Of a stretch of DNA of 64,000 bases, positions 7,972 through 16,970 are shown piece by piece (positions within the stretch are counted from its first letter, which is position 1; each line of letters opens with the position of its first letter). This DNA is from Streptomyces sp. NBC_00341 (GTDB taxonomy: Bacteria > Actinomycetota > Actinomycetes > Streptomycetales > Streptomycetaceae). A model generated the notes under the pieces. That model worked only from the letters and a program-made list of their open reading frames with translations. It was not told where the DNA came from and made no database searches. The DNA lies in contig NZ_CP108002.1 of assembly GCF_041435055.1 (NCBI RefSeq), positions 6,448,001 to 6,512,000 of the forward strand. The letters are read 5' to 3'. The translations under genes were made by a program, and so were the position numbers.

Positions 7972-9192
7972 TCAGAGGTGACGGGGGGCGAGAGTGCCGA
8001 ACCGTTCGGCTCCGCCCACCTCGTGCAGGGCCTGGGCCAGGGCGCGTTGCAGGGCGAACTGCCCGGCGCCGACCAGTCCGGCGTCGGCGCCGAGCCTGGT
8101 CCGCTCGATGGTGAGGTGCTCGGTGACGAGCGGGTGGCAGCTCTCGTAGAGACGGCTGCGCACCGCGGCGACGAACTGTTCCAGGGTGGAGAGGATGCCG
8201 CCGAGGTAGACGGCGTCCGGGTTGAAGAAGTTGACGTTGGCGGCCAGCACCTGGCCCAGGTAGTCGCCGGCCCTGCGGACCGTGCGGGTGGCCAGCGGAT
8301 CGCCGTCCAGGGCCAGTCGCGCCACGTCCTCCGTGCTGTTCACGTCCGCCCCGCGCTCGCGCAGGATGCGGACCAGCGCGGCGCCGGAGGCCACGGTTTC
8401 CAGGCAGCCGGTGTTGCCACAGGAGCAGGGGATACCGGCGCCCGCGTCGATCCGGATGTGGGTGATGTCCCCGGCGGCGCCGGTCGCGCCGCGGTAGAGG
8501 CGGCCCTCGGCCATCACGCCCGCTCCGATCGCGGACCCGATCTTCACCATGATCGTCTGGGCGTTCCCGTCGAGCCGGACGGTGTGTTCGCCGACCGCCA
8601 TGCAGTTGGCGTCGTTGTCCACGGCCGCCGGGACCCCGAAGCGCTCCTCCAGCCAGGCGGCGACCGGGAAGCGGTTCCAGCCGGGCATCCGTGAGGGCCG
8701 CACGACAGACCCGGAGGCGATGTCCACGGGGCCGGGCAGCGAGAGCCCGACCCCGCGCAGGCGGCCGGGTCCGCGCTGTTCCGCCAGCGCTTCCAGGGCT
8801 TCGGCCAGCCGGGGCAGGGCCGCCTCCGGCCCGTCGGCGATCAGGAAGGGGACTGTCGAGACGTCGGTCAGGCCGCCGCCCGGAAGCACCACGCCGATCC
8901 TGGCGTGCCGGCCGCCGAGGTCGGCGGCGACGGCGAACTCGTCGCGGCTCCCGATCCTCAGCACCTTGCGGGGGCGTCCACCGGTGGAGGACTGGGTGCC
9001 CTCCTCCGCGACCAGACCGCGGTCCACCAGGTGCCCCACGGCGAGGGAGACGGTGGAGGCGGCGGCCCCGAGGCGTGCGGCGAGTTCGGTACGTGACGTC
9101 GCCTCGCCCGATGCGATCAGTTCCAGAACACGCACGGCGAGGGACGGGGTCCCTTTCGTGGCCTTGCGGTCCCACGTACTTATTCCAGTCAT
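7972..9192 (-). CDS. ROK-family transcriptional regulator (NagC/XylR type)
   Basis: 406 aa from ATG 9192 (a TTG two codons upstream is possible). The N-terminal winged helix (VLELIASGEATSRTELAARLGAAASTVSLAVGHLVDRGLV) precedes a ROK sugar-kinase-like domain with VGLSLPGPVD, AVDNDANCMAVGEH, GDITHIRID and an intact zinc motif CSCGNTGCLE. Regulators of this type repress sugar or amino-sugar genes and are released by a sugar or sugar phosphate. Its gene heads the rok-M81-cutC unit and is divergent from the ABC operon across about 290 bp. A shared AGTAACTT octamer, once before each unit, is a candidate operator. Confidence 0.9.
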   Translation of the reverse strand: MTGISTWDRKATKGTPSLAVRVLELIASGEATSRTELAARLGAAASTVSLAVGHLVDRGLVAEEGTQSSTGGRPRKVLRIGSRDEFAVAADLGGRHARIGVVLPGGGLTDVSTVPFLIADGPEAALPRLAEALEALAEQRGPGRLRGVGLSLPGPVDIASGSVVRPSRMPGWNRFPVAAWLEERFGVPAAVDNDANCMAVGEHTVRLDGNAQTIMVKIGSAIGAGVMAEGRLYRGATGAAGDITHIRIDAGAGIPCSCGNTGCLETVASGAALVRILRERGADVNSTEDVARLALDGDPLATRTVRRAGDYLGQVLAANVNFFNPDAVYLGGILSTLEQFVAAVRSRLYESCHPLVTEHLTIERTRLGADAGLVGAGQFALQRALAQALHEVGGAERFGTLAPRHL

Positions 9193-9480
9193 GTACAAAG
9201 TTACTTCCGCAACGGGGTATGTGGCGAAGACGATACGCCCGCACTTCGCACAGGGGAACAGTCCCTTGAAGGAAGTCCGTCACCCGTAAAATCCCCTATA
9301 TCACCACAAGCTATCCCAAGTTGTCGGGCTAAATGGGGCAAGAGGGCTTTCGTCGAAAGTGCAGTAACTTACTTGTTATTAATTCTTGTTTGTTTCTTCG
9401 GCAATGGCGGCGTTAGCTGTCGTGAACGCAGCGCCGACCCCCCTTGAGCGGCTGCGGGCCCTTTCACTCCGAGGAGAGTC
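9193..9480. promoter_or_regulatory. divergent promoter region between ROK regulator and ABC operon
   Basis: 288 bp without a gene, clearly AT-richer than its surroundings (notably 9361-9400). The octamer AGTAACTT occurs on the minus strand at 9198-9205, immediately before the ROK start, and on the plus strand at 9363-9370, about 110 bp before the binding-protein start. The two copies face the two transcription units. This fits, but does not prove, a ROK operator pair controlling both directions. GGAGAG at 9472-9477 serves the binding-protein gene. Confidence 0.5.
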
Positions 9481-11298
9481 ATGATCCTTACCCGCACGGC
9501 GAACAGCCGCCGCTGGGCCCTCACCGCGGGCGTCGCCACCACGGCGGCCGTTCTGCTGTCCGGCTGTTCCGGCGGGGGCACGACCTCGTCCGGCGCCGGC
9601 TCGAAGGACAGCATCAACTACGCGCTGCCGGCGAACTTCACGCCGAACTGGATCCTCCCGGTCGGCACCGCCTCCCACCTGAACACCAACAACGCCTCGA
9701 TATCCCAGTCCCTCTGGGAGCCGCTGATCGCGTACGACGGCTCCACCGGCAAGGTCGGCTGGAACAAGAACAACTCGCTGGCCACCGGCGCCGACTTCGC
9801 GAAGGACAGCAAGAGCGTCAAGATCACCCTCGGCGACCGGCACTGGAGCGACGGCGAGAAGATCACCTCGCGCGACGTGCAGTTCTGGTTCAACCTGGTC
9901 AAGGCGAACAGGGAGGACTGGGCCAGCTACAGCCCGGGCAAGGCGCCGGACAACTGGACCTCGCTGAAGATCGTGGACGACACGCACTTCACGATCACGT
10001 TCGACAAGGCGTACAACACGCAGTGGATGCTCGCCAACGAGCTGAGCATGATCCGCCCGATGCCGCAGCACGTCTGGGACAAGACCAGCGACGCGGGCAA
10101 GGTGTCCGACCTCGACCTCACCCCCGCGGGCGCCAAGAAGGTCTGGGCGTACCTCAACACCGCCGCCAAGAAGATCTCCGGTTACGCCACCGACCCGCTC
10201 TGGAAGACGGTCAGCGGCCCGTACACCATCAAGTCGTTCTCGACGGCGGGCAAGGTGCAGCTCCTCGCCAACGCCAAGTACGACGGCGGCGGCAAGGCCA
10301 ACATCAAGACGGTGAACCTGCTCCCGTTCACCACCGCGGACGCCGAGGAGAACGCACTCCGGGCCGGCACGGTCGACTACGGCTACATCAACGCCACCAA
10401 CCTCAGCCAGGAAGCGTCCTTCACCGCCAAGGGCTACACCCTCAAGCCGTGGGCCGGCTGGGCGATCACGTACATGCCGTACAACTTCAACAACCCCACC
10501 ATGGGCCCGGTCTTCAAGCAGCTCTACGCCCGCCAGGCGATCCAGATGTCGGTGGACCAGGCGACCCTCTCCAAGGTGATCTTCAACGGCACCGCCGTCT
10601 CGACCTACGGCCCCGTTCCGCAGGGTCAGACCTCCGCCTTCGTCTCCGCGAAGCAGAAGAACAACCCGTACCCCTTCTCCACCGCCAAGGCGAAGAAGCT
10701 GCTCACCGACCACGGCTGGACCCAGCAGGGCTCCACCATGGTCTGCACCCACCCGGGCAGCGGCGACGACCAGTGCGGCGCCGGGGTCGACAAGGGCACG
10801 AAGTTCCAGATGCAGGTGCTGTCGCAGTCCGGCTCGACCGTGACCGACAACCTGATGAGCGCCCTCCAGTCGTCCTTCGCCAAGTCCGGCATCGGCTTCG
10901 GCATCAAGACCGCGCCGGTCAACTCGGTTCTCGCGCAGGCCGGCCAGTGCAAGGCCGGCGATTCCGGCTGCAAGTGGCAGCTCTCCTTCTTCGGCAGCGC
11001 CGGCAGCTGGTACTTCCCGGCCTACCCGAGCGGTGACTCCCTCTTCGCCACCGGCGGCGCCTCCAACTTCGGCAGCTACACCAACCCCGCCGTGGACAAG
11101 CTGATCGGCGAGACCACCACCGACTCCTCGCCCGCCGCCATGCAGAAGTACAGCGCCGCCCTGGCCGAGGACCTTCCGGTGGTCTGGCTGCCGGAACCCG
11201 ACTACCAGGTCTCCGTGGTCAAGAGCGGCCTCGGCGGCTTCGCCCAGGACTCGCTGGCCAACTTCCACCCCGCCATGTGGAAGTGGACCAACAAGTAA
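9481..11298 (+). CDS. ABC transporter substrate-binding lipoprotein, peptide/nickel (SBP family 5) type
   Basis: 605 aa. A lipobox (LLSGC, C29) predicts a lipid-anchored exported receptor. The body follows the family-5 pattern of dipeptide/oligopeptide-binding proteins: LNTNNASISQSLWEPL, WSDGEKITSRDVQFWF, RQAIQMSVDQATL and IGETTTDSS segments. ATG 9481 follows GGAGAG. It is the first gene of an importer operon with permeases at 11349 and 12305 and the fused ATPase at 13198. The cognate ligand is unknown; a ROK regulator and ROK kinase on either side point to a glycosylated or amino-sugar-containing peptide. Confidence 0.9.
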   Translation: MILTRTANSRRWALTAGVATTAAVLLSGCSGGGTTSSGAGSKDSINYALPANFTPNWILPVGTASHLNTNNASISQSLWEPLIAYDGSTGKVGWNKNNSLATGADFAKDSKSVKITLGDRHWSDGEKITSRDVQFWFNLVKANREDWASYSPGKAPDNWTSLKIVDDTHFTITFDKAYNTQWMLANELSMIRPMPQHVWDKTSDAGKVSDLDLTPAGAKKVWAYLNTAAKKISGYATDPLWKTVSGPYTIKSFSTAGKVQLLANAKYDGGGKANIKTVNLLPFTTADAEENALRAGTVDYGYINATNLSQEASFTAKGYTLKPWAGWAITYMPYNFNNPTMGPVFKQLYARQAIQMSVDQATLSKVIFNGTAVSTYGPVPQGQTSAFVSAKQKNNPYPFSTAKAKKLLTDHGWTQQGSTMVCTHPGSGDDQCGAGVDKGTKFQMQVLSQSGSTVTDNLMSALQSSFAKSGIGFGIKTAPVNSVLAQAGQCKAGDSGCKWQLSFFGSAGSWYFPAYPSGDSLFATGGASNFGSYTNPAVDKLIGETTTDSSPAAMQKYSAALAEDLPVVWLPEPDYQVSVVKSGLGGFAQDSLANFHPAMWKWTNK

Positions 11299-11348
11299 GC
11301 CCGGTTGGCGACCATGCGCACCACTGAGCCGAAGCGACCGGAATACAC

Positions 11349-12308
11349 ATGAGCACTTCCTCTTACCTGATCAGGCGGGTCCTCCAGGCCGTCGTGGTGA
11401 TCGTCATCGTGACGATCGTGGTCTTCGGTCTGCTGCACGCCCTGCCCGGGGGTCCCGCACGCGGGATCCTCGGCCCGCAGGCCACCCCGCAGCAGATCAC
11501 GTCCTTCAACCACGAACAGGGCCTCGACAAGCCGCTGCCCGTGCAGTACTTCTACTACCTGAACCAGCTGCTGCACGGCGACTTCGGGACCTCGTACACC
11601 CTCAACGAGCCGGTCTCCCAGCTCATCACCGAGCGGCTGCCGAAGACCCTGCTGCTCACCGTCCTGTCGGCGGTCGTCGGCCTGGTGCTGGCGATCCCGC
11701 TGGGCATGTGGCAGGCCATGCGGCGCAACAAGCCGGCGGACTACGTCATCACCACGCTGAGCTTCATCGCCTACTCCACGCCCGTGTACTTCCTCGGGCT
11801 GATCCTGGTGCTGGTGTTCAGCCAGACGCTGCCGTGGTTCCCCTCCCAGGCACCACAGGGCGACACGCTCGCCCAGGTGATCTCCGATCCGCAGGCACTC
11901 GTCCTGCCGGTGGTCGCGGGCGCCGCCTCGATGATCGCGGTGTTCAGCCGCTACATGCGGGCGGCCACCCTGGAGAACCTCTCAGAGGACTACGTCAGGA
12001 CGGCGCGGGCCGGCGGTACCCGCTCCCGCGCCCTCCTGTGGCGCCATGTGTTCCGCAACTCGCTGACGCCCGTGGTCGCCATGCTCGGGTACTACGTGCC
12101 GGTGCTGTTCGGCGGTGCGCTGGTGGTTGAGCAGCTCTTCAACTACCCGGGCATGGGGCTGCTCTTCTGGACCGCCGCCCAGTCCTCCGACTACCCGGTG
12201 CTCCTGGGCTGCGTGCTCGTCATCGCGGTCGCCACGGTGACCGGCACGCTCCTCGCCGACATCGTCCAGCGTGTCATCGACCCCCGAGTGAAGGCAGGCC
12301 GGGCATGA
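11349..12308 (+). CDS. ABC transporter permease, DppB/OppB type
   Basis: 319 aa. An N-terminal helix (AVVVIVIVTIVVFGLLHALPGG) is followed by the periplasmic loop typical of DppB and five further hydrophobic segments. The cytoplasmic EAA-like loop is at YVRTARAGGTRSRALLWRHVFRNSLTPVV. It starts 50 bp after the binding-protein gene and overlaps the next permease by 4 bases, so it is part of one operon. Confidence 0.92.
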   Translation: MSTSSYLIRRVLQAVVVIVIVTIVVFGLLHALPGGPARGILGPQATPQQITSFNHEQGLDKPLPVQYFYYLNQLLHGDFGTSYTLNEPVSQLITERLPKTLLLTVLSAVVGLVLAIPLGMWQAMRRNKPADYVITTLSFIAYSTPVYFLGLILVLVFSQTLPWFPSQAPQGDTLAQVISDPQALVLPVVAGAASMIAVFSRYMRAATLENLSEDYVRTARAGGTRSRALLWRHVFRNSLTPVVAMLGYYVPVLFGGALVVEQLFNYPGMGLLFWTAAQSSDYPVLLGCVLVIAVATVTGTLLADIVQRVIDPRVKAGRA

Positions 12309-13201
12309 GCGCCGTCATCCAGCCGGGCCAGGTGCCCGCCACGGCCACCGCCCCCGCGGCGTCGGGCTCCCGCCTCGCGCTGCGCCGCTTCCGCCGCAAC
12401 CGGCTCGCCGTGGTCGGGCTCGGCGTGGTGGCCTTCTTCTTCCTGTTCTGCTTCGTCGGTCCGCTGGTGTACTCCACCGACCAGACCCACACGATGCTCC
12501 AGCAGGTCAACCTCGCGCCCAGCGGCTCGCACTGGCTGGGCACCGACGCCGTCGGCCACGACGTAGTGGGCCGGCTCATGTACGGCGGCAAGGTGTCGCT
12601 GATCGTCGGTCTCGCCGCAGGCGTGCTGGCCACCGTCATCGGCACCCTGTGGGGCGCCGTCGCCGGCTACGCGGGCGGCTGGGTCGACGCGGTCATGATG
12701 CGGGTCGTGGACGCGGGGATCGCCATCCCGGCGCTCTTCATCCTGCTGGTGGTCTCCGCGATCACCACCCCGGACCTGACGGGAATGATCGTCATCCTGG
12801 GCTTCGTCTCCTGGCTGGTGCCCTCGCGCCTGATCAGGGCGGAGACGCTGAGCCTGAAGAACCGCGACTACGTGCTGACGCTGAGGGCGATCGGCGGGAC
12901 GCACGGCCGGGCGATCATCCGGCACATCCTCCCGAACTCCGTCTCGACCATCATCGTCGCGGCCACCTTCCAGATCGCCGACGCCATCCTGCTCATCGCC
13001 TACGTCTCCTACCTGGGCCTGGGCGTCCAGCCGCCGGCCACCGACTGGGGCGGCATGCTGTCGGCCGGTCTCACCGCCGCGTACTCCGGCTACTGGTGGC
13101 TCATCATTCCGCCGGGCCTGGCCATCATCCTGGTGGTGTGGGCGTTCAACGCGATCGGGGACGGGCTCCGCGACGCATTCGACGTGAGGGGACGCGGATG
13201 A
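12305..13201 (+). CDS. ABC transporter permease, DppC/OppC type
   Basis: 298 aa. It has the OppC_N-like start (RFRRNRLAVVGLGVVAFFFLF), then HWLGTDAVGHDVVGRLMYGGKVSL, the family's signature loop, and the EAA loop NRDYVLTLRAIGGTHGRAIIRHILPN. About six membrane segments. Its start overlaps the previous permease (ATGA) and its stop overlaps the ATPase start, indicating strict translational coupling. Confidence 0.92.
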   Translation: MSAVIQPGQVPATATAPAASGSRLALRRFRRNRLAVVGLGVVAFFFLFCFVGPLVYSTDQTHTMLQQVNLAPSGSHWLGTDAVGHDVVGRLMYGGKVSLIVGLAAGVLATVIGTLWGAVAGYAGGWVDAVMMRVVDAGIAIPALFILLVVSAITTPDLTGMIVILGFVSWLVPSRLIRAETLSLKNRDYVLTLRAIGGTHGRAIIRHILPNSVSTIIVAATFQIADAILLIAYVSYLGLGVQPPATDWGGMLSAGLTAAYSGYWWLIIPPGLAIILVVWAFNAIGDGLRDAFDVRGRG

Positions 13202-14907
13202 CCGTCACCAAGGGTCCCGCCGCATCGCCGGCCGGACCGATTCTCGAACTCGACGACCTCGGCGTCGTCTTCACCACGGAGACCGGTGAGGTGCCGGCCG
13301 TGCGGGGCGTCTCCCTGCACGTCGGACCCGGCGAGACGCTCGCCCTGGTCGGCGAGTCGGGCTCCGGCAAGTCGACCATCGCGCTGGCCGCGATGGGCCT
13401 GCTGACCGGCAACGCCCGTGCCACCGGCAGCGCCGTCATCGCGGGCACCCAGGTGGTCGGCGCCCGCGAGAGCGACCTCGCGTCGCTGCGCGGACGGACC
13501 GCCTCCATGGTGTTCCAGGAGCCGGCCACCGCGCTGGACCCGCTGACCCGGGTCGGCAGGCAGATCGCCGAGGTGATCCGCAACCACCGCGAGATGTCCC
13601 CCAAGGACGCCGCCGCGGAGGCCGTCGGGCTCCTGCGCAAGGTCGGCATCCCCGAACCTGAGAAGCGGGCCACGGCCTACCCCTTCCAGCTCTCCGGCGG
13701 GCAGCGCCAGCGCGTGGTCATCGCGATGGCCATCGCCAACAGCCCCGCCCTGCTGATCGCCGACGAGCCGACCACCGCGCTGGACGTCACGGTGCAGGCC
13801 GAGATCCTCGACCTGCTGCGCCGGCTCGCCGCGGAGACCGGCACCGGCGTCCTGCTGGTCACCCACAACATGGGCGTCGTCGCCGACTTCGCGGACCGGG
13901 TCGCCGTGATGTACCGGGGCGAGATCGTGGAGACCGGACCGGTCGAGGACGTGCTCCTGCGGCCGTCCCACGACTACACCCGCCGCCTGCTGGCCGCCGT
14001 GCCCCGGCTGTCCGTGGCCGAGGCGGGACAGTCGGCCCCGGCCGCCTCCACCGCGGCCCCGGACGCCGAGCCGGTGGCCGAACTCCGCGACGTCCGCGTG
14101 GACTTCGGCCGGGGCAAGAACGCCGTGCGGGCGCTGGACGGTGTCTCCTTCGCCGTGCACCCGGGCCAGACCCTGGGGCTGGTGGGCGAGTCGGGTTCCG
14201 GCAAGTCCACCGCCTCCCGGGTCGCGCTCGGGCTGATCGCGCCGACTTCCGGCACGGTCTCCCTGTTCGGCACCGACCTGGGGCGCGTCCGCTCCCGCGC
14301 CCGCCGCGCCCTGCGGGCCGGCATCGGCGTGGTCCTCCAGGACCCGGTCGCGTCGCTGGACGCCCGGATGACGGTCGGCGAGTGCGTCGCCGAGCCGCTC
14401 AGGGTCCACCACCGGGGCATCTCCGCCAAGGACCGCCGGAGCAAGGTGGCCGCCATCCTCGACCGCGTCCGGCTGCCGCGCGAGGTCGCGGACCGGGCGC
14501 CCCGGGAGCTGTCCGGCGGTCAGCGCCAGCGGGTGAGCCTGGCCCGTGCGCTGGTCCTTGAGCCCCGGCTGCTGGTCGCCGACGAACCCACCAGCGCGCT
14601 CGACGTGAGCGTGCAGCAGGCCGTACTGGAAGTGATCTCCGAGCTCCAGGACGAGTTGGGCTTCGCCTGCCTCTTCGTCTCCCACGACCTGGCCGTCGTC
14701 CAGCACTTCGCGCAGCGCGTCGTGGTGCTGCGGGGCGGCCGGATCCAGGAGCAGGGCCCCACCGGGGCGACCCTCCTGCACCCGGAGACCGACTACACGC
14801 GCGGCCTGCTGGCCGCCGTACCGGTGCCTGACCCGGTGATCCAGCGCGGCCGCAGGGCCGAGCGCCTGGCCGCCCTCTCGGCCGGCCGGACGGAGGACCG
14901 GGCATGA
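13198..14907 (+). CDS. ABC transporter ATP-binding protein, fused double ATPase (DppD-DppF type)
   Basis: 569 aa from ATG 13198. Two complete ATPase domains stand in tandem: Walker [10 protein letters not shown] at residues 52 and 330, each followed by a LSGGQRQR signature and a Walker B ([24 protein letters not shown]). It supplies both energising subunits of the importer, which need two separate genes (dppD, dppF) in E. coli. It overlaps the permease upstream and the ROK kinase downstream by 4 bases each. Confidence 0.93.
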   Translation: MTVTKGPAASPAGPILELDDLGVVFTTETGEVPAVRGVSLHVGPGETLALVGESGSGKSTIALAAMGLLTGNARATGSAVIAGTQVVGARESDLASLRGRTASMVFQEPATALDPLTRVGRQIAEVIRNHREMSPKDAAAEAVGLLRKVGIPEPEKRATAYPFQLSGGQRQRVVIAMAIANSPALLIADEPTTALDVTVQAEILDLLRRLAAETGTGVLLVTHNMGVVADFADRVAVMYRGEIVETGPVEDVLLRPSHDYTRRLLAAVPRLSVAEAGQSAPAASTAAPDAEPVAELRDVRVDFGRGKNAVRALDGVSFAVHPGQTLGLVGESGSGKSTASRVALGLIAPTSGTVSLFGTDLGRVRSRARRALRAGIGVVLQDPVASLDARMTVGECVAEPLRVHHRGISAKDRRSKVAAILDRVRLPREVADRAPRELSGGQRQRVSLARALVLEPRLLVADEPTSALDVSVQQAVLEVISELQDELGFACLFVSHDLAVVQHFAQRVVVLRGGRIQEQGPTGATLLHPETDYTRGLLAAVPVPDPVIQRGRRAERLAALSAGRTEDRA

Positions 14908-15839
14908 ACCCGTACGACCGCAGGCTCTTCGCCGGCGTGGACATCGGCGGCACCACCACACAGGTGGTCCTGTGCGACGACGAACTGACCGTCCTGGACC
15001 GGGCCGAGACCGCCACCCCGGCGGCGCACGGCGGCCCGGCCATGATCACGGCGGCGCTGGACGCGCTGACCCCGCTGCTGGAGCGCACCCACGGGCGGCT
15101 CACCGGCTGCGGGGTCGGCGCCGCCGGCGTCGTGGACTCCGGCACCGGTCACATCCTGGTGGCCAGCGACTCCTTCACCGGCTGGGCGGGTTTCGGGGTG
15201 ACGGACGCCGTCGAGGACGCGCTGGGAGTCCCGGCCTTCCTGGACAACGACGTCAACGCCTTCCTGTACGGGGAGACGTCGGGCGGCGCGGTCCGGGACG
15301 AGCCGGATGTCCTCGGGATCACCCTCGGCACCGGCGTCGGCGGCGCGTTGTGGAGCGGTGGCAGGCTGTTCACCGGCCCGCACGGCGCGGCCGGCGAGAT
15401 CGGGCACATCCCCGGCTTCGGCGACCTGCTCTGCTCGTGCGGCGGGCGGGGACATCTGGAGACCCTGGCCGCCGGCCGCTCCATCGGCACCCGCTACACG
15501 GAGCGCACCGGCCGACGGCTGACCGCCCGCGAGGTCGCGGGGGCGGCGGAGCGCGGTGACGAGGACGCCCTCGCGGTGTACCGGGCCGCCGGCTCCGGCA
15601 TCGCGCGGGCCATCGTGATGACGGCGGGCGTCGTCGACATCACGACGGTGGTCGTCGGCGGCGGGGTCAGCCACGCCTGGCCGCTGCTGGGCCCGGTCAT
15701 CGACGCGTCGCTGGCCGCGGAACCGCCGGTGAGCGGTCACCCCGTCCGGCTGGTCCGGTCCGGCCTGGGCGCCGACGCCGTACCGGTCGGCGCCGCGGCA
15801 CGGGCCCGGCGGGAACTCGCGGTGGGTTCGCCGGTCTGA
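14904..15839 (+). CDS. ROK-family sugar kinase, atypical zinc motif
   Basis: 311 aa. The ROK phosphate-binding motif (FAGVDIGGTTTQVVLCD) is at the N-terminus, then VGAAGVVDSGTG, AFLDNDVNAF and TLGTGVGGALWSGG; the GEIGH motif follows. The cysteine cluster reads CSCGGRGHLE where most ROK proteins have CXCGXXGCXE, so the third Cys is a His. That may still bind zinc. There is no HTH, so this is a kinase rather than a regulator; glucose, N-acetylmannosamine or another hexose are all possible. It is the last gene of the importer operon (4-bp overlap), implying that the imported compound yields a free sugar. Confidence 0.87.
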   Translation: MNPYDRRLFAGVDIGGTTTQVVLCDDELTVLDRAETATPAAHGGPAMITAALDALTPLLERTHGRLTGCGVGAAGVVDSGTGHILVASDSFTGWAGFGVTDAVEDALGVPAFLDNDVNAFLYGETSGGAVRDEPDVLGITLGTGVGGALWSGGRLFTGPHGAAGEIGHIPGFGDLLCSCGGRGHLETLAAGRSIGTRYTERTGRRLTAREVAGAAERGDEDALAVYRAAGSGIARAIVMTAGVVDITTVVVGGGVSHAWPLLGPVIDASLAAEPPVSGHPVRLVRSGLGADAVPVGAAARARRELAVGSPV

Positions 15840-15855
15840 GGCCCCCGGCCGCGCA

Positions 15856-15893
15856 CACAGGCGCCCCCGTCCGGAAGGGCGGGGGCGCCTGTG
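15856..15893. terminator. terminator after ABC/ROK kinase operon
   Basis: A perfect 17-bp stem (15856-15872 with 15877-15893) and a 4-base loop, 17 bases after the kinase stop and upstream of the convergent minus-strand gene. Likely bidirectional. Confidence 0.85.
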
Positions 15894-15923
15894 CATGGGG
15901 GGCAGTGGTGTGCGGGTGGGGCC

Positions 15924-16574
15924 TCAGTAGATCGGGTCGACGGTGGGGCCCTCCTGGGCCAGCAGATCGCGGGCGAACTGCTCCCACTGGGCGTAGGCGT
16001 CGGGGAAGGCGGACACCTGCACGGCCTGGCACACCTCGCCCGGCGGCCTGGTCTGCCAGTTCGCGATCTGGATCAGGCCCGGATTGCTGCCGAACGGGGC
16101 GACCCCGTAGAAGGACTTGGACGACGTGGGGACGTCCGTGATCTGCTCCGGGGTTCCCCAGCCGGTGCTGGGCCGTTGCTGGAAGATGCCGAGTGAGTCG
16201 TGGTCGACCGGCGTCAGGTAGTTGACGAACTTCGATTCCTGCATGGCCGTCATCAGCGCGATGACCTGCCCCTGCTCGGGGATCTGGGCGCCCTTGCCGA
16301 CGCCGATGACGGTACGGGCGTTGGCGAGCTCGGCCGGTCCGAGGTCGGCGGCGACCGTGAAGACCGTCCGCAGTTCGCTGTCCGGAGCCGCCTGGAGCGA
16401 CCGGGCGGTCGCCGCGTCGACCGTTCCGGTGGGCCGGAGGCCGTGAGCAGCCTGGAACGAACGCAGTCCGTGGTGGGGGGTGGGTGCCGCCTGGGCGGTG
16501 GCCGGGACGGAAAGGAGTATTCCGGCGGTGGCCGCGACCGCGACCATAAGCTGAGCCATTCTCTTCTGTCGCAT
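15924..16574 (-). CDS. secreted peptidoglycan-binding, lysozyme-fold (SLT-like) protein
   Basis: 216 aa if started at ATG 16574 (longer starts to 16610 exist; no RBS decides). A signal peptide of about 30 residues (ending ATAQAA) precedes a short PG_binding_1-like repeat (FQAAHGLRPTGTVDAATARSL). Then comes a domain with LMTAMQESKFVNYL, HDSLGIFQQRPSTGWGTPEQI and a final FARDLL segment. This is the actinobacterial pattern related to lytic transglycosylases, in which the Glu of AMQES (E113) is the candidate catalytic acid. I infer cell-wall binding or cleavage. The gene is monocistronic. Confidence 0.75.
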   Translation of the reverse strand: MRQKRMAQLMVAVAATAGILLSVPATAQAAPTPHHGLRSFQAAHGLRPTGTVDAATARSLQAAPDSELRTVFTVAADLGPAELANARTVIGVGKGAQIPEQGQVIALMTAMQESKFVNYLTPVDHDSLGIFQQRPSTGWGTPEQITDVPTSSKSFYGVAPFGSNPGLIQIANWQTRPPGEVCQAVQVSAFPDAYAQWEQFARDLLAQEGPTVDPIY

Positions 16575-16970
16575 GAATGCACGGTGTCGCGGACCCCAAT
16601 GTGGCGTCAAGAACCTTGTCGGTCAATGGAGTTGGCGGGCCGCCATAAACCGGCTGTCCTCCCAGGTGAGGGAGCCGGAAACTATGGGGAATAAAGCGGA
16701 ATTCGTGGTCGGTGGGCGTGTGCCGTCACCGGTTCGACCAATGGAGCAATTCCCATTTGTTGCCCGTTGTCGTAAGTGCTTGATGTGAACGCCTGTTTGC
16801 GAGACGGGTGTTCGTAAGTCGATGGGAATGGGCTGATGAATCACATCACCCGCTGGACGGCGTGATCTGCGTCGGATGCGCCGCCCTCGGGCCGTGTCCG
16901 CGCGGCCCCGCACATGGCAGGGCCCCCGTCCCGCCCGGACGGGGGCCCTGCCGGTCTCCGTGGGGGGAGG
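16575..16970. other. intergenic region with no gene seen
   Basis: About 400 bp between two minus-strand genes. It contains the terminator of the GH64 gene (16918-16950). The stretch 16620-16830 is distinctly AT-richer and probably holds the promoter of the lysozyme-fold protein. I see no convincing ORF. Confidence 0.5.
16918..16950 (-). terminator. terminator after GH64 gene
   Basis: A perfect 14-bp stem (16918-16931 with 16937-16950) and a 5-base loop, 21 bases beyond the stop of the GH64 glucanase. Confidence 0.82.

Noticed and set aside
9379..11268. Minus-strand ORF opposite the binding-protein gene
   Set aside because: High-GC artefact with composition typical of antisense frames; the plus strand encodes a clear lipoprotein.
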